Part shown: piece by piece, positions 1 to 7,511 of the stretch | How positions within the stretch are numbered: the stretch's first letter is position 1 | Layout of the letters: each line of letters opens with the position of its first letter | From: Archangium sp. | GTDB taxonomy: Bacteria; Myxococcota; Myxococcia; Myxococcales; Myxococcaceae | Length of the DNA: 44,627 bases | Assembly: GCA_016792935.1 (NCBI GenBank) | Contig: JAEUJS010000409.1 | Location: 1-44,627, forward strand | Direction: 5' to 3' | The notes under the pieces: generated by a model | What the model saw: only the letters and a program-made list of their open reading frames with translations | Databases searched by the model: none | Told to the model about the DNA's origin: nothing | Program-made: the position numbers and the translations under genes

Positions 1-189
1 GCGGGCACCGTGACGTTCGATCGCGCAGTGCGCCCATCGACGAGACTGCGAGCGCCGTTCGCTCGCGCATGGCGCAGGCTCCCATCGACGCGAGTGCGAG
101 CGTGGTGAGGTGCCCGCGCCTCGTCGAATCGCTCCCGCTCATCGCGCAGTTTCCCTCCGCGGAACGAGCACCTTGAATTCGGCTCGCGT
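1..189. other. Non-coding stretch with imperfect repeats downstream of the ceramidase-like gene
   Basis: No convincing reading frame is seen. Two imperfect copies of a roughly 45-bp unit lie at about 19-59 and 60-107, sharing a core like CCATCGACGmGAsTGCGAGCG. The second copy (61-84) also resembles the 3' end of the neighbouring gene (182-207), matching all but a few bases with a 2-nt gap. A perfect 9-bp inverted repeat (1-9 GCGGGCACC and 109-117 GGTGCCCGC) brackets the repeats, although the window edge may truncate it. What lies further left is unknown. Confidence 0.4.
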
Positions 190-2067
190 TCATGGCGCCG
201 GCTCCCAGTCGAGCAGCGTGCGGTACGCCTCGAGCAGCGCCGGAGTCGTCGAGGGCCCCAGCGAGTTGGTCTCCTCGTAGTGGTCGCCTGGAGCCTCATC
301 GAACCACGGACGCTCCGGGTGGAGCCGGTAGTCGTACGCGGGGATGAGGTAGCCGAGCTCGTCATTGGCGAGGCCCACGACGCAGCGGTATTCGCCGCCG
401 AGCTGGTCCTTGAGGTACGGCCCCGTCGGCGCGCTCGAGAGGTCAGGCGGCGCCACGTTGTTGGGCTTCACCTGCGCGTGCCCGAGCGCGAACTGCGCGT
501 CGTAGCCAACCGCGAGCTCGGGCAGCAGCTCCCCGGGCACGGCGAGGAAGCGCACGTTGCCGAGCTGGACCTTGGCGACCTCGGTCTTCACGTGGGGAAA
601 GTTCGCTTCGCTGATGGGCTTGATGGGGTCGAAGTCGTAGAGGCGGCGATTGATGAGATGGAACGCCGCGAACGCGAGTTGGTAGGCCTCGTTCTCGACG
701 CGGAGCTTCACCGTCTGCGCTCCGAACGCGAGCGGTGGGTCGGGCACCTCTTCAGCACCCGGAAGCGCATTGAGCGCCGCCAGCGCGACGCGCTCTCCGA
801 CGGCGCGTGCCTTGGCGAAGGTGCGCCCGCCCGTCGGCGCGCCCGAGACGTCGGCGACCGTGGCGTGCAACGACGACTGCATCCCGCCCACGCTGCCCTG
901 CAAGAAGACACACGTCCCACCGGCGCCGGCGGCGAGCATGCGTCCCTCGGAATCGAAGACGCCGCGTTCCATGGCCTCGCGCAGGGCCCACACGAAGTCG
1001 GCCGACGCGAGGTTGTTGGTGTCAGCGAGCGTCTCGGGGTGGTTTCCCCAGCTCACGATGGTGCCGAAGACGAGGTCGCCCTTCGTTTCGACCAGCTTCA
1101 GCACGGTGATGGTGTCGTCGTGAACGAAGGGGTCGCGCTGGTCGATGACGACCTGGTTGGCGACTTCGCCGAGGCGCGTCTGCGTGACGAAGAGCCTGGC
1201 TCCCCGGAGCGAGGTCTGCGCGCTGACCACCGCGTCGGCGACGCCTTCCACCACCACGTCGGTGAACCACGCCTCGTCGACACCGCGTTCGGGAACGAGC
1301 GCTTCCCGAATGCCCCACTGGCCCATGGTGTCCGGGGCCTCGTGGGTGTGGGTGCTCGACACCAGCACGTAGTCGATGGCGCCCGCGGGCAGTCGTTCGG
1401 CGACGCGTTTGCGAATCCGCTCGACGTCGTCGCGGAAGAGCCCCACGGCGTCGACCGACACGATGGCGAGGGTGACGTCACCGTTCTGGAGCACGACCGC
1501 GCGCGCGTTCGGCGCATCGTGGATGCCGTCCATGATGGCGTTGTTGCCGAAGCCAGCGAGCGTGAAGCCCTGAAACACGCCGTCGCCTTCGCTGCCGTCG
1601 GCGTCAGGGCCGGGGTAGCCGGGGTCTGCGGCGCAAAGGTGGTCGCGCCCACAGTCGAGGAACCAGTCGGGCTTCTTGTCTCCTTCGCTGCCGTCGGCGT
1701 CGGGAGCGACGTACCCTGGCTCGCCGTAGCACCGCGCATCACGCCCGCAGTCCTTGAAGGCTTCGGGGCGCAGCGCGCCGCACCGGGGCACTCCGTCGCT
1801 GCCCAGCGGAGAGCCCTCGGGGCAATCGCCGGTGCGCTTCAAATACTCAGGACGCGGGCGCTCCCAGCCCTTCGGCGCCAGGCTGACCGCCGCCACACCG
1901 GCCTGAAACGCACCGCTCGCACCGCGTGCGCAGTCGGGTCCGGGGCAGGCGCGTTCAGGCGGAGTGCCCTTGCTCTTCGTCGGAGCAGGTGGGCACGCGA
2001 AGACGAAGAGCGACGCGCAGAGAGCGACGAGCCGACTCGACGGCTGACGTGAACCAAGGTCGAACAT
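190..2067 (-). CDS. Secreted ceramidase-like (neutral/alkaline non-lysosomal ceramidase family) lipoprotein
   Basis: 625 residues from ATG at 2067; a longer in-frame extension exists but this start gives a signal peptide ending in a lipobox-like FVFAC near residue 32. The body matches the neutral/alkaline ceramidase family pattern: SSTHTHEAPDT at about residues 236-246 corresponds to the metal-binding THTHSGP motif, SWGNHPET at about 340-347 to the second histidine region, and FLQGSVGG to the FVQ.N.GDVSP segment. These enzymes hydrolyse N-acyl amide bonds of sphingolipids outside the cytoplasm. Between lipobox and catalytic region a segment of about 32 residues is duplicated, each copy with a CGRD..C..PGY element followed by PDADGSEGD, a calcium-binding-like acidic motif. 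The canonical motifs are only partly conserved, so substrate is open. A bipartite TGGCGC motif precedes the gene. It lies directly downstream of the P460 gene. Confidence 0.75.
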   Translation of the reverse strand: MFDLGSRQPSSRLVALCASLFVFACPPAPTKSKGTPPERACPGPDCARGASGAFQAGVAAVSLAPKGWERPRPEYLKRTGDCPEGSPLGSDGVPRCGALRPEAFKDCGRDARCYGEPGYVAPDADGSEGDKKPDWFLDCGRDHLCAADPGYPGPDADGSEGDGVFQGFTLAGFGNNAIMDGIHDAPNARAVVLQNGDVTLAIVSVDAVGLFRDDVERIRKRVAERLPAGAIDYVLVSSTHTHEAPDTMGQWGIREALVPERGVDEAWFTDVVVEGVADAVVSAQTSLRGARLFVTQTRLGEVANQVVIDQRDPFVHDDTITVLKLVETKGDLVFGTIVSWGNHPETLADTNNLASADFVWALREAMERGVFDSEGRMLAAGAGGTCVFLQGSVGGMQSSLHATVADVSGAPTGGRTFAKARAVGERVALAALNALPGAEEVPDPPLAFGAQTVKLRVENEAYQLAFAAFHLINRRLYDFDPIKPISEANFPHVKTEVAKVQLGNVRFLAVPGELLPELAVGYDAQFALGHAQVKPNNVAPPDLSSAPTGPYLKDQLGGEYRCVVGLANDELGYLIPAYDYRLHPERPWFDEAPGDHYEETNSLGPSTTPALLEAYRTLLDWEPAP

Positions 2068-2101
2068 GCAGCGAATCGGTACCACTGCGCTGGTTCGCGA
2101 T

Positions 2102-2130
2102 GGCGCCAGAGAGGTGCGCTGAACGCGCCA
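2102..2130 (-). promoter_or_regulatory. Bipartite TGGCGC motif, site A
   Basis: In the sense of the ceramidase-like gene this reads TGGCGCG, 15 nt, TGGCGCC, ending 34 nt before the start codon. The first element begins 4 nt after the P460 stop codon. Four further sites with the same geometry precede other lipoprotein genes (4904, 6749, 11039, 12109). The geometry fits a promoter or a pair of operator half-sites on one DNA face; which of these is inference. Confidence 0.55.
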
Positions 2131-2134
2131 CCAC

Positions 2135-2611
2135 TCACTCGAGCCATTCGGAGAACACGAAGGCCCGGTCCTTCTTCGGCGCGTGGCACGAATAGCAGGC
2201 AGTCTTCTGGTCGATGGTCTGCGGCTGTCCCTTCGCGTCGAACGACAACCACCGCCAGCCACCGGTGTCCTTCGCGGCGGAGTCGCGCTGCATCACCGCC
2301 ACCCACTTGAGCGGGCCTTCCTGGACCATGCCGTCCGCGTCCTTCACCTCATGGAAGGGCACGACGAGACGCGCGCCCTCAGGGTAGCCCTTGCCGGAGC
2401 GATAGGCGTCGAGCGCGAGTGGCTCGACGTACACGTGATGAAACCCGTACAGGCCGTGCGCCTTGTCGGGAATCACCATCGACTTGCTGTGCAGCCAGCG
2501 CCGGTATTCTTTGGGAAACGCGACTTTCGTCTCGGGGGTGGCGGCAGGCGGCCCGGCCATCACGAAGGTGGCAACAAGGGCTGCGGTGGCGACGAACAGA
2601 CGGCTTTTCAT
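2135..2611 (-). CDS. Cytochrome P460 family c-type haem protein
   Basis: 158 residues. ATG at 2611 is preceded by GGAGCTC, a good ribosome-binding site. Residues 1-24 form a Sec signal peptide, so the protein is exported to the periplasm. The C-terminus holds one c-type haem motif CYSCH at residues 139-143, and the fold region (EYRRWLHSKSMVIPDK, FHHVYVEP, FHEVKDADGMV) fits the P460 family, whose members oxidise hydroxylamine or bind NO and related nitrogen compounds; some have unknown substrates. The family's usual length is about 150-200 residues. A perfect CRP-type operator lies 62 nt upstream of the start and a Crp/Fnr regulator gene immediately beyond it, which suggests regulation in response to a nitrogen oxide or redox signal (inference). 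Its last codons are repeated at 3430-3453. Confidence 0.85.
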   Translation of the reverse strand: MKSRLFVATAALVATFVMAGPPAATPETKVAFPKEYRRWLHSKSMVIPDKAHGLYGFHHVYVEPLALDAYRSGKGYPEGARLVVPFHEVKDADGMVQEGPLKWVAVMQRDSAAKDTGGWRWLSFDAKGQPQTIDQKTACYSCHAPKKDRAFVFSEWLE

Positions 2612-2672
2612 GTGAGCTCCAGGGGCGCCGGAAGTGGCGTGGGCGCACTGTCGGCACAAGAGTGGGAAGGGT

Positions 2673-2690
2673 CTGTGACCGAGGTCACAG
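2673..2690. promoter_or_regulatory. Perfect CRP-type operator
   Basis: CTGTGACC-GA-GGTCACAG is an 8-bp perfect inverted repeat with 2-nt spacer and contains the CRP consensus TGTGA-N6-TCACA at 2674-2689. It sits between the stop of the Crp/Fnr-like gene (2698) and the start of the P460 gene (2611), centred about 70 nt before the P460 start codon. The neighbouring regulator carries the R-E-x-x-x-R recognition residues that in E. coli CRP read TGTGA, so the two fit each other. Confidence 0.8.
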
Positions 2691-2697
2691 AGGCCAC

Positions 2698-3339
2698 TCA
2701 GCTCGTATTCGCTGCGGCCTCGAGGGCGTGGCGGCGCACCACTCTCACCGCGCCACGCTCGAGCGCCACGACACCATCGTCGCTCAAGTTCTCGAGCACC
2801 CTGCTCACCACTTCGCGTGCCGTGCCCAGATGCTGGGCGAGCTGCTCGTGCGTCGTCGACACCCGGTCGTCGATCGCTTCGCGGAGCAGCACACCTGCCA
2901 GCCGGGCATCGACACGGCGAAACGCGACCTCACTCACCAGCGCCATCACCTCGGCGAGCAGGCGATGGAGCTGTGTGGCGACGAAGCGCTGTAGCTCAGG
3001 CTCGCTCGCGTACAGGTCGCGAAACGTCGAGGCATCGAGTTCACGCGCGATGGTGCCCGGGTCGGCAGCGACCGCTGCTGAGTACGGGGTGCCAGCGAGC
3101 AGCGCGGCGAGCGAGAGAATGCACAGCTCGCCCGGGCGCACGCGATACAGCGTGATTTCTTTCCCGTTGCTGGCGCTCTTGAAGACTCGCAGGGCGCCCC
3201 GCTCGACGAAGAGCAACGACTCACAGGTGGCTCCCTCGACGAGCACCGGAACGGCTGGCGCCAGCGTGCGCGTGCGCAGGCGTTGCTCGAACCGTGCTCG
3301 CCCTGCCTCACTGAGTCTCGTCGCGAAGTCGAAGGACAC
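2698..3339 (-). CDS. Crp/Fnr family transcriptional regulator
   Basis: 213 residues from GTG at 3339. An N-terminal cyclic-nucleotide-binding-like beta barrel (about residues 25-115) is followed by a dimerisation helix (115-145) and a winged helix-turn-helix (about 155-205). The recognition helix reads TAREVVSRVLENL, with R175, E176 and R180 in the same spacing as R180, E181 and R185 of E. coli CRP. No N-terminal cysteine cluster of the FNR [4Fe-4S] type is present (only C39 and C73), so oxygen sensing by an iron-sulfur cluster is unlikely; cAMP, haem or another ligand is possible. It is 86 bp upstream of the P460 gene on the same strand, with a matching operator in the gap, and probably controls it. 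Confidence 0.9.
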   Translation of the reverse strand: MSFDFATRLSEAGRARFEQRLRTRTLAPAVPVLVEGATCESLLFVERGALRVFKSASNGKEITLYRVRPGELCILSLAALLAGTPYSAAVAADPGTIARELDASTFRDLYASEPELQRFVATQLHRLLAEVMALVSEVAFRRVDARLAGVLLREAIDDRVSTTHEQLAQHLGTAREVVSRVLENLSDDGVVALERGAVRVVRRHALEAAANTS

Positions 3340-3429
3340 CTCACGACCCTACTGCCACCCACCGTTCCAGTTGCGACCGATCGGCAGTCAGCTCACCGCG
3401 GCAACACCGGTGAACGCGCCAACGTTCGG

Positions 3430-3453
3430 TCATTCGAGCCACTCTGAAAACAC
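3430..3453 (-). pseudogene. Remnant of a second P460 gene 3' end
   Basis: Read on the minus strand these eight codons give VFSEWLE and stop, identical in protein to the last residues of the P460 gene (2135-2158). Twenty of 24 bases match and the four differences are all in third codon positions. After the stop, both copies are soon followed by TGGCGCGTTCA. The remnant starts 2 nt after the stop of the Cys-rich lipoprotein gene, so the rest of this paralogue is gone. Confidence 0.6.
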
Positions 3454-3454
3454 G

Positions 3455-4870
3455 TCAGGGGACGGTGCAGTCGCCGCGAGGAAAGGTGCAGGCTCCGAAT
3501 GCGTCGCAGCTGAAGCTCTGGCACATGGTGCCGGACGTACAGGGCATGCCACCGCCCAGCCGCGCTCTGCAGGTCGAGCTCGCGTCTTCGCAATAGGCGC
3601 CGAAGGTGCATTGAGTGTTCTCGCTCAAGGCACATCTCGCACCGAGCGGCACGGTATCAATGCAGCGGAAGGGCGCCGTACCGCGGTAGCAGGAGCCACT
3701 GGCGCACTCCGAGTCGTTCTCGCAGTACCCACCGCGCGGCGCGAGACGCGGTGTCGCGCAGAGCCTCGACTGGTTACAGCTCAGCCCAACGACACACGGA
3801 GCTTGAGCGCAACTCTCACCAGCCGACATGCGGGCTGCGCACTCGTTCTGGCTGTTGCAGTAGCGTTCGGGGCCGCACTCGATGCTGTCGCGGCAAATCG
3901 CATTGAGAGCGAGGTAGGGCAGGCATTGGCGCCCGTCGACGCAACGCTCGCTGCACAGCACACAGGTGCTGAGCGCGCGGCACACCTCGCCGAAGCAGCC
4001 CAGACCTACCTGACAATCAATGGTGCGACAGCTCTGCCCTTCGCTCGCCAACGGCCTGCACGTTCCCAGGGTGCAGCCACCACCGCGGCACAGCGCGCCC
4101 GCGTCGCACGCCTGCCCCTGCTCGACGATGTGGTAGCGCGAGCACACGCCCTGGCCCAGACCGGTGCACACGCGGCCCGGCGCGCACGCATGTGAATCGT
4201 CGCAGGGAATGCCGGTCGCGGGAGCAGCCGCGCAATGCTGGAGTTCGACGTGATCCGAGGCGCACTCGGCGGTGCGCGCGGCGAGCGCTCCGATGTTCTT
4301 CTTCGCGACGCACACGCCCGGGCAGGTGATTGCTCCGCAGAACGCGTCGGCGCCGCACTGCAAGTCGTTGGTGCACGCGCCACCGAGCACGACCTCTGCA
4401 AAAGGGAGTTGCTTGTAACGCGCGTGCACGCACTGCTGCGAATAGAGGAAGTCACCAAGAGTGCACGGCTCATGGGCACCGGTGAGTGGTGCCGCAGGCA
4501 ACGCCATTCCACAGCGGCGGAGATTCTCGAAGACCGGGCCGCACGTGCCATCGAAGGCGGAGAGCGGCAGCGTCATCACCGCGCCGGTGGGCCCGCCCGA
4601 CCCGCCGCCCATCGCGCCAGGGCCTCCGACAGAGACGCCACCGCCCGTACCGCTGGGCTGAACGCAGCCGCCGTTGAAGCAAACCTGCCCACCAACGCAG
4701 ACATCACACAGGTGGCCTGCTGTGCCACACGACGCGGTGTTGGTGCCCGTCAGGCACAGCTCGCCCTGACAGCAACCCTGACAGGTCTGCTCGCATGTCG
4801 TGTTCGTCGTGCCGCAAGCCAGAAGCAGGAGCGTGGCGGACAGCGTGGCGCTTCGAAGCGTGTCGTTCAT
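3455..4870 (-). CDS. Cys-rich secreted lipoprotein with Gly-rich linker
   Basis: 471 residues from ATG at 4870, preceded by GGGAG. A short signal peptide ends at a lipobox LLLAC (residue 19). The N-terminal Cys-rich head (C..TCQGCCQ..LC...C...C..C..G..CF.GGC) is the type found repeatedly in myxobacterial lipoproteins, followed by a Gly/Thr/Ser linker. The remaining ~370 residues carry about 35 cysteines in regularly spaced short modules such as G..C......C..G..C.., resembling EGF/Dickkopf-like disulfide-rich repeats. It is probably surface-exposed after lipidation. No enzymatic motif is seen and the function is unknown. A bipartite TGGCGC motif lies 33 nt upstream. Two neighbours (5448 and 11071) share the head architecture. 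Confidence 0.8.
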   Translation of the reverse strand: MNDTLRSATLSATLLLLACGTTNTTCEQTCQGCCQGELCLTGTNTASCGTAGHLCDVCVGGQVCFNGGCVQPSGTGGGVSVGGPGAMGGGSGGPTGAVMTLPLSAFDGTCGPVFENLRRCGMALPAAPLTGAHEPCTLGDFLYSQQCVHARYKQLPFAEVVLGGACTNDLQCGADAFCGAITCPGVCVAKKNIGALAARTAECASDHVELQHCAAAPATGIPCDDSHACAPGRVCTGLGQGVCSRYHIVEQGQACDAGALCRGGGCTLGTCRPLASEGQSCRTIDCQVGLGCFGEVCRALSTCVLCSERCVDGRQCLPYLALNAICRDSIECGPERYCNSQNECAARMSAGESCAQAPCVVGLSCNQSRLCATPRLAPRGGYCENDSECASGSCYRGTAPFRCIDTVPLGARCALSENTQCTFGAYCEDASSTCRARLGGGMPCTSGTMCQSFSCDAFGACTFPRGDCTVP

Positions 4871-4903
4871 CCGGCTCCCGCTAGCAAGGCGGGCGTTCGA
4901 GAA

Positions 4904-4932
4904 GACGCCAATCGGATGCCCCGCGCGCGCCA
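4904..4932 (-). promoter_or_regulatory. Bipartite TGGCGC motif, site E
   Basis: Sense strand: TGGCGCG, 15 nt, TGGCGTC, ending 33 nt before the start of the Cys-rich lipoprotein gene. The second element has one change from the consensus. Spacing and distance equal those of the other sites. Confidence 0.45.
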
Positions 4933-5007
4933 AGCCTCCAGGTTCCAGAACTTGCCCGCCCTGCGGCTCCCCGGTGTTGCCCGCGAGCACTCACGTTCGC
5001 CACGAAG

Positions 5008-5430
5008 TCATGGAGCGCACGCCTTCTCGATCGCACCCTTCGACACGCCGCTGTCGAGCATCTGCGCGATGTCCCGGTCCGAACAGCGCGGGCCGTCGTC
5101 CGGTGTCGGCTGCGCTGGCGCCGCGGCCCGTGCATCGACGCGACACAGCACCATCCCCGGCACGAGGACGGTGCTCGAGACCGAGAAGGGAACCGGTGTC
5201 CCGCCCGCCACGACCCAGCCGGCGGGCACTTTGACGGTCTTGGGTATTTTTCCGGCGGAGACCTCGTCCCCGTTCTCAGCCCAGAGTTTCGCAGCGAAAC
5301 ACTCGGTGAGACGTCCGGGTTGCGCGGTCGCTGGGGTAGGTCCTTCGTGAGTGAGCGGTGTCGAGCGCCCAATCGACAGGAGCACGGCGAGCGCTGCAAT
5401 CAACAATACGGTGGAGTTCAGTTCTTTCAT
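5008..5430 (-). CDS. Small exported or membrane-anchored protein of unknown function
   Basis: 140 residues from ATG at 5430, with GAGGAA as ribosome-binding site. A hydrophobic N-terminus (VLLIAALAVLLSIG, about residues 8-21) is a signal peptide or anchor without a lipobox. The rest is a small domain with three or four cysteines (ECFAAK, MVLCRV, RCSDRD, KAC) and a C-terminal helix DIAQMLDSGVSKGAIEKAC. I do not recognise the family. The gene follows the kelch-type lipoprotein gene by 17 bp on the same strand, so the two are likely co-transcribed and this one may assist or share the location of that protein. Confidence 0.7.
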   Translation of the reverse strand: MKELNSTVLLIAALAVLLSIGRSTPLTHEGPTPATAQPGRLTECFAAKLWAENGDEVSAGKIPKTVKVPAGWVVAGGTPVPFSVSSTVLVPGMVLCRVDARAAAPAQPTPDDGPRCSDRDIAQMLDSGVSKGAIEKACAP

Positions 5431-5447
5431 CGAATTCCTCGGGGCAG

Positions 5448-6716
5448 CTACGGGATGTGAGGCGGCATCGCCTGCTCGGACCACGCCACGCCGTCCCAGG
5501 TCCACGTGTCGCCGAGCGCGGTGCCACCGCCGCCTCCGCCGAAGAGCACGAGCCGCCCGCGGACGGTGTCGAACGCGGCCCCAGCGCCATACCGCGGCGC
5601 GGGACGTGTCGTGGTCGTGCGTTGCGACCACGCACCATTCCATTCCCACGTCTGCGCGTGCGCTTGCGTGTTCGCGCCGAACCCCCCAAAAGAAACGACC
5701 ACCTGCCGCGACGAGTCGTACGCCAACGCCCCACCGGTGGCGGGCGAAGTCGCGCTGGCGAGCGCCCACGCGGTGCCATTGAAGGTCCAGGTCGACTGCG
5801 TGTTGACCACCAGCATCGACGACCGTGCCACGTCCCAAGTGATGGTCTCATAGCGATTGATGACGCCCTGCGCGGGCGGCGTCACCGTGCGCCTCGCCCA
5901 GTTGGTCCCGTCGAATTCCCAGACCGTGGCACCAGCGTCGGCGAACAGCACGACGCGCTGGCGCACGAAATCGTACGCACACGGTGCACTCGCGGTTGGA
6001 GCGGTTGCCGTCGTTCGCTGCGTCCAGCTCGAGCCGTCGAATTCCCATGTGTCCGTCAGCGCCGACGCCGTCACGTCGATGCCTCCGAACAACACCACTC
6101 GCTCGCGCGCCGAGTCGTAGGCCAGACAGTGGGCATAGCGTGCCGACGGGCGCGTGCTCGTGGCGACCGCGAGCCAGTGCGAGCCGTCATTCTCCCAGGT
6201 GTCCTGCTCGAGACCCGAGGGCGTCTGCCCACCGAAGAGCACGGCGCGCCCGCGCCTGACATCGAACGCCAACGGCGTAATTCGCGAGGAGAGCATCGCT
6301 GGCCCGCCACCCGTTGCACCGCCACCCGTTGCACCGCCACCCGTTCCACCGCCACCCGTCGCACCGCCACCCGTTGCACCGCCACCCGTTACACCGCCAC
6401 CGCCGCCCGTTGCACCGCCACCCGTTGCACCGCCACCCGTTACACCGCCACCGCCGCCGCCCGTCGCGCCTCCACCTGTCACGCCACCAACGCCCATCGC
6501 TTCACAAAGACCAAACGACCCACATCGCTGCCCTGCGAAGCAGACCTCACAGCGACTTCCGCTTTGGCCGCACGCGAGCGGCGAGTCGCCCTTCACGCAG
6601 CGCCCTTCGGAAGTGCAGCAGCCCGCCTCGCAGACCGCGGCGCACTCGCTCGTCAGCCCACACGCGGAGAAGACCACCGCCATTCCTGCGACGACGCCGA
6701 AGCCAGAACGTTTCAT
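5448..6716 (-). CDS. Kelch-type beta-propeller lipoprotein with Gly-rich linker
   Basis: 422 residues from ATG at 6716. Signal peptide with lipobox FSAC (residue 19), then a Cys-rich head (ECAAVCEAGCC, RCVKG, C..SG..C..CF.G..C) and a long linker of GGGAT/GGGVT repeats (about residues 75-140). The C-terminal ~270 residues contain repeated segments of the form R.VLFGG......DTWE.DG..W........P..R..., at least five of them, which is the kelch-repeat pattern of a beta propeller. Such propellers usually bind partner proteins or sugars. It is the first gene of a likely two-gene unit with 5008-5430 and carries a bipartite TGGCGC motif 32 nt upstream. Confidence 0.85.
   Translation of the reverse strand: MKRSGFGVVAGMAVVFSACGLTSECAAVCEAGCCTSEGRCVKGDSPLACGQSGSRCEVCFAGQRCGSFGLCEAMGVGGVTGGGATGGGGGGVTGGGATGGGATGGGGGVTGGGATGGGATGGGGTGGGATGGGATGGGPAMLSSRITPLAFDVRRGRAVLFGGQTPSGLEQDTWENDGSHWLAVATSTRPSARYAHCLAYDSARERVVLFGGIDVTASALTDTWEFDGSSWTQRTTATAPTASAPCAYDFVRQRVVLFADAGATVWEFDGTNWARRTVTPPAQGVINRYETITWDVARSSMLVVNTQSTWTFNGTAWALASATSPATGGALAYDSSRQVVVSFGGFGANTQAHAQTWEWNGAWSQRTTTTRPAPRYGAGAAFDTVRGRLVLFGGGGGGTALGDTWTWDGVAWSEQAMPPHIP
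6301..6492. repeat. In-frame tandem repeats coding for a Gly-rich linker
   Basis: About a dozen copies of a 15-bp unit (plus-strand form near GTTGCACCGCCACCC) with variants of 18 to 21 bp. All unit lengths are multiples of three, so gain or loss of copies changes linker length without a frameshift. Confidence 0.85.
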
Positions 6717-6748
6717 GGCGCCTCGGTACCACCGCCCACGGTGGTGAA

Positions 6749-6777
6749 GGCGCCAATGAGGTGATGCGATCGCGCCG
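6749..6777 (-). promoter_or_regulatory. Bipartite TGGCGC motif, site B
   Basis: Sense strand: CGGCGCG, 15 nt, TGGCGCC, ending 32 nt before the kelch-type lipoprotein gene. The bases around the second element (CCTCATTGGCGCCTTC) closely match site C. Confidence 0.55.
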
Positions 6778-6820
6778 CTCGTGGCAGCAGCGCGGTGGCG
6801 GTACGCGTGAAGGCCACGGC

Positions 6821-7387
6821 CTACGGAACGAAGGTCATCGGAAACTCCAGCTGCGTGTCTTGCGGGGGCGCCTCAAACGCGAACGGCCGCAGCGCCTCTT
6901 CGACGCAGACCCCCATGAGTTCCTGTGAGTGCTCGTCGCCTTCGACGACCTCGACGCTCGGAGCGCCTGCATTGCTCCGAAAGGAGACCCTCAGTGTGAT
7001 GGCCCTCGGCGCCGAGGGCTCGGCCTGCCGCCAGCCCGCAAAGCAATCGTCGATGCGGGGGCGAACGCTGGACAGCGCAGCGAAAACCGAGGCCTCCCCC
7101 ACAGGGGTGGTCGACCCCGACAGCACCCCGCGGTAGTCCGACCCCAGAGAGACTCGGTCTTGCTCCGGAGACGCTCCGCCTGGGGCGATCGGCGCTGCGC
7201 CCGCGTCGGCAGTGGCGAGCGAAGGTGTGCCCCACTGACTCGACGAGGGCGAAGCAACCGGGGCATCGATGGCCGGCGTCGGAACATCAACGTCAGTCGA
7301 ACCATCAACGTCAGTTGAACTCAGCCACCCAAACGCCAGCGAAATCACCAGGCACGCCAAAGCGCCCGCCATGAGCCCGCGCTTCAT
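6821..7387 (-). CDS. AgmX/PglI-type C-terminal domain protein, membrane anchored
   Basis: 188 residues from ATG at 7387, preceded by GGGGCGAG. One N-terminal membrane segment (about residues 4-22), a disordered Pro/Ser/Ala-rich region with a duplicated STDVDGSTDVD stretch, and a C-terminal domain (about 105-188) with the pattern IDDCFAGW...ITLRVSF...MGVCVEEALRPFAFE.P. This two-cysteine, TonB-C-like pattern is that of the AgmX/PglI C-terminal domain of Myxococcota, seen in gliding and other envelope proteins. The domain probably sits in the periplasm. It overlaps no neighbour, and the spacing to the genes on both sides leaves its transcription unit uncertain. Confidence 0.75.
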   Translation of the reverse strand: MKRGLMAGALACLVISLAFGWLSSTDVDGSTDVDVPTPAIDAPVASPSSSQWGTPSLATADAGAAPIAPGGASPEQDRVSLGSDYRGVLSGSTTPVGEASVFAALSSVRPRIDDCFAGWRQAEPSAPRAITLRVSFRSNAGAPSVEVVEGDEHSQELMGVCVEEALRPFAFEAPPQDTQLEFPMTFVP

Positions 7388-7511
7388 CTCGCCCCGCTGC
7401 GGAAGTGCCTGTGCAGTTGAGAGCAACCGGCCATCGCGAAGTCGTCGACGTAGACGCAGGCCACACGCACCGTGGCGCAGTGGACCGAGAACCGCGAGGC
7501 GCCGACATCGT

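Noticed and set aside
280..2052. Long plus-strand open frame (590 codons) opposite the ceramidase-like gene
   Set aside because: Arg/Val/Gly-rich translation without domains; it is the shadow of the minus-strand gene, which has family motifs and a signal peptide.
3410..3417. TGGCGCG upstream of the Crp/Fnr gene as sixth site of the bipartite motif
   Set aside because: No second element at 14-15 nt, and the distance to the start codon (about 70 nt) differs from the five accepted sites.
6301..6492. Short regularly spaced repeats as CRISPR array
   Set aside because: Units are 15-21 bp without spacers, in frame in a coding gene, and give a Gly-rich linker.
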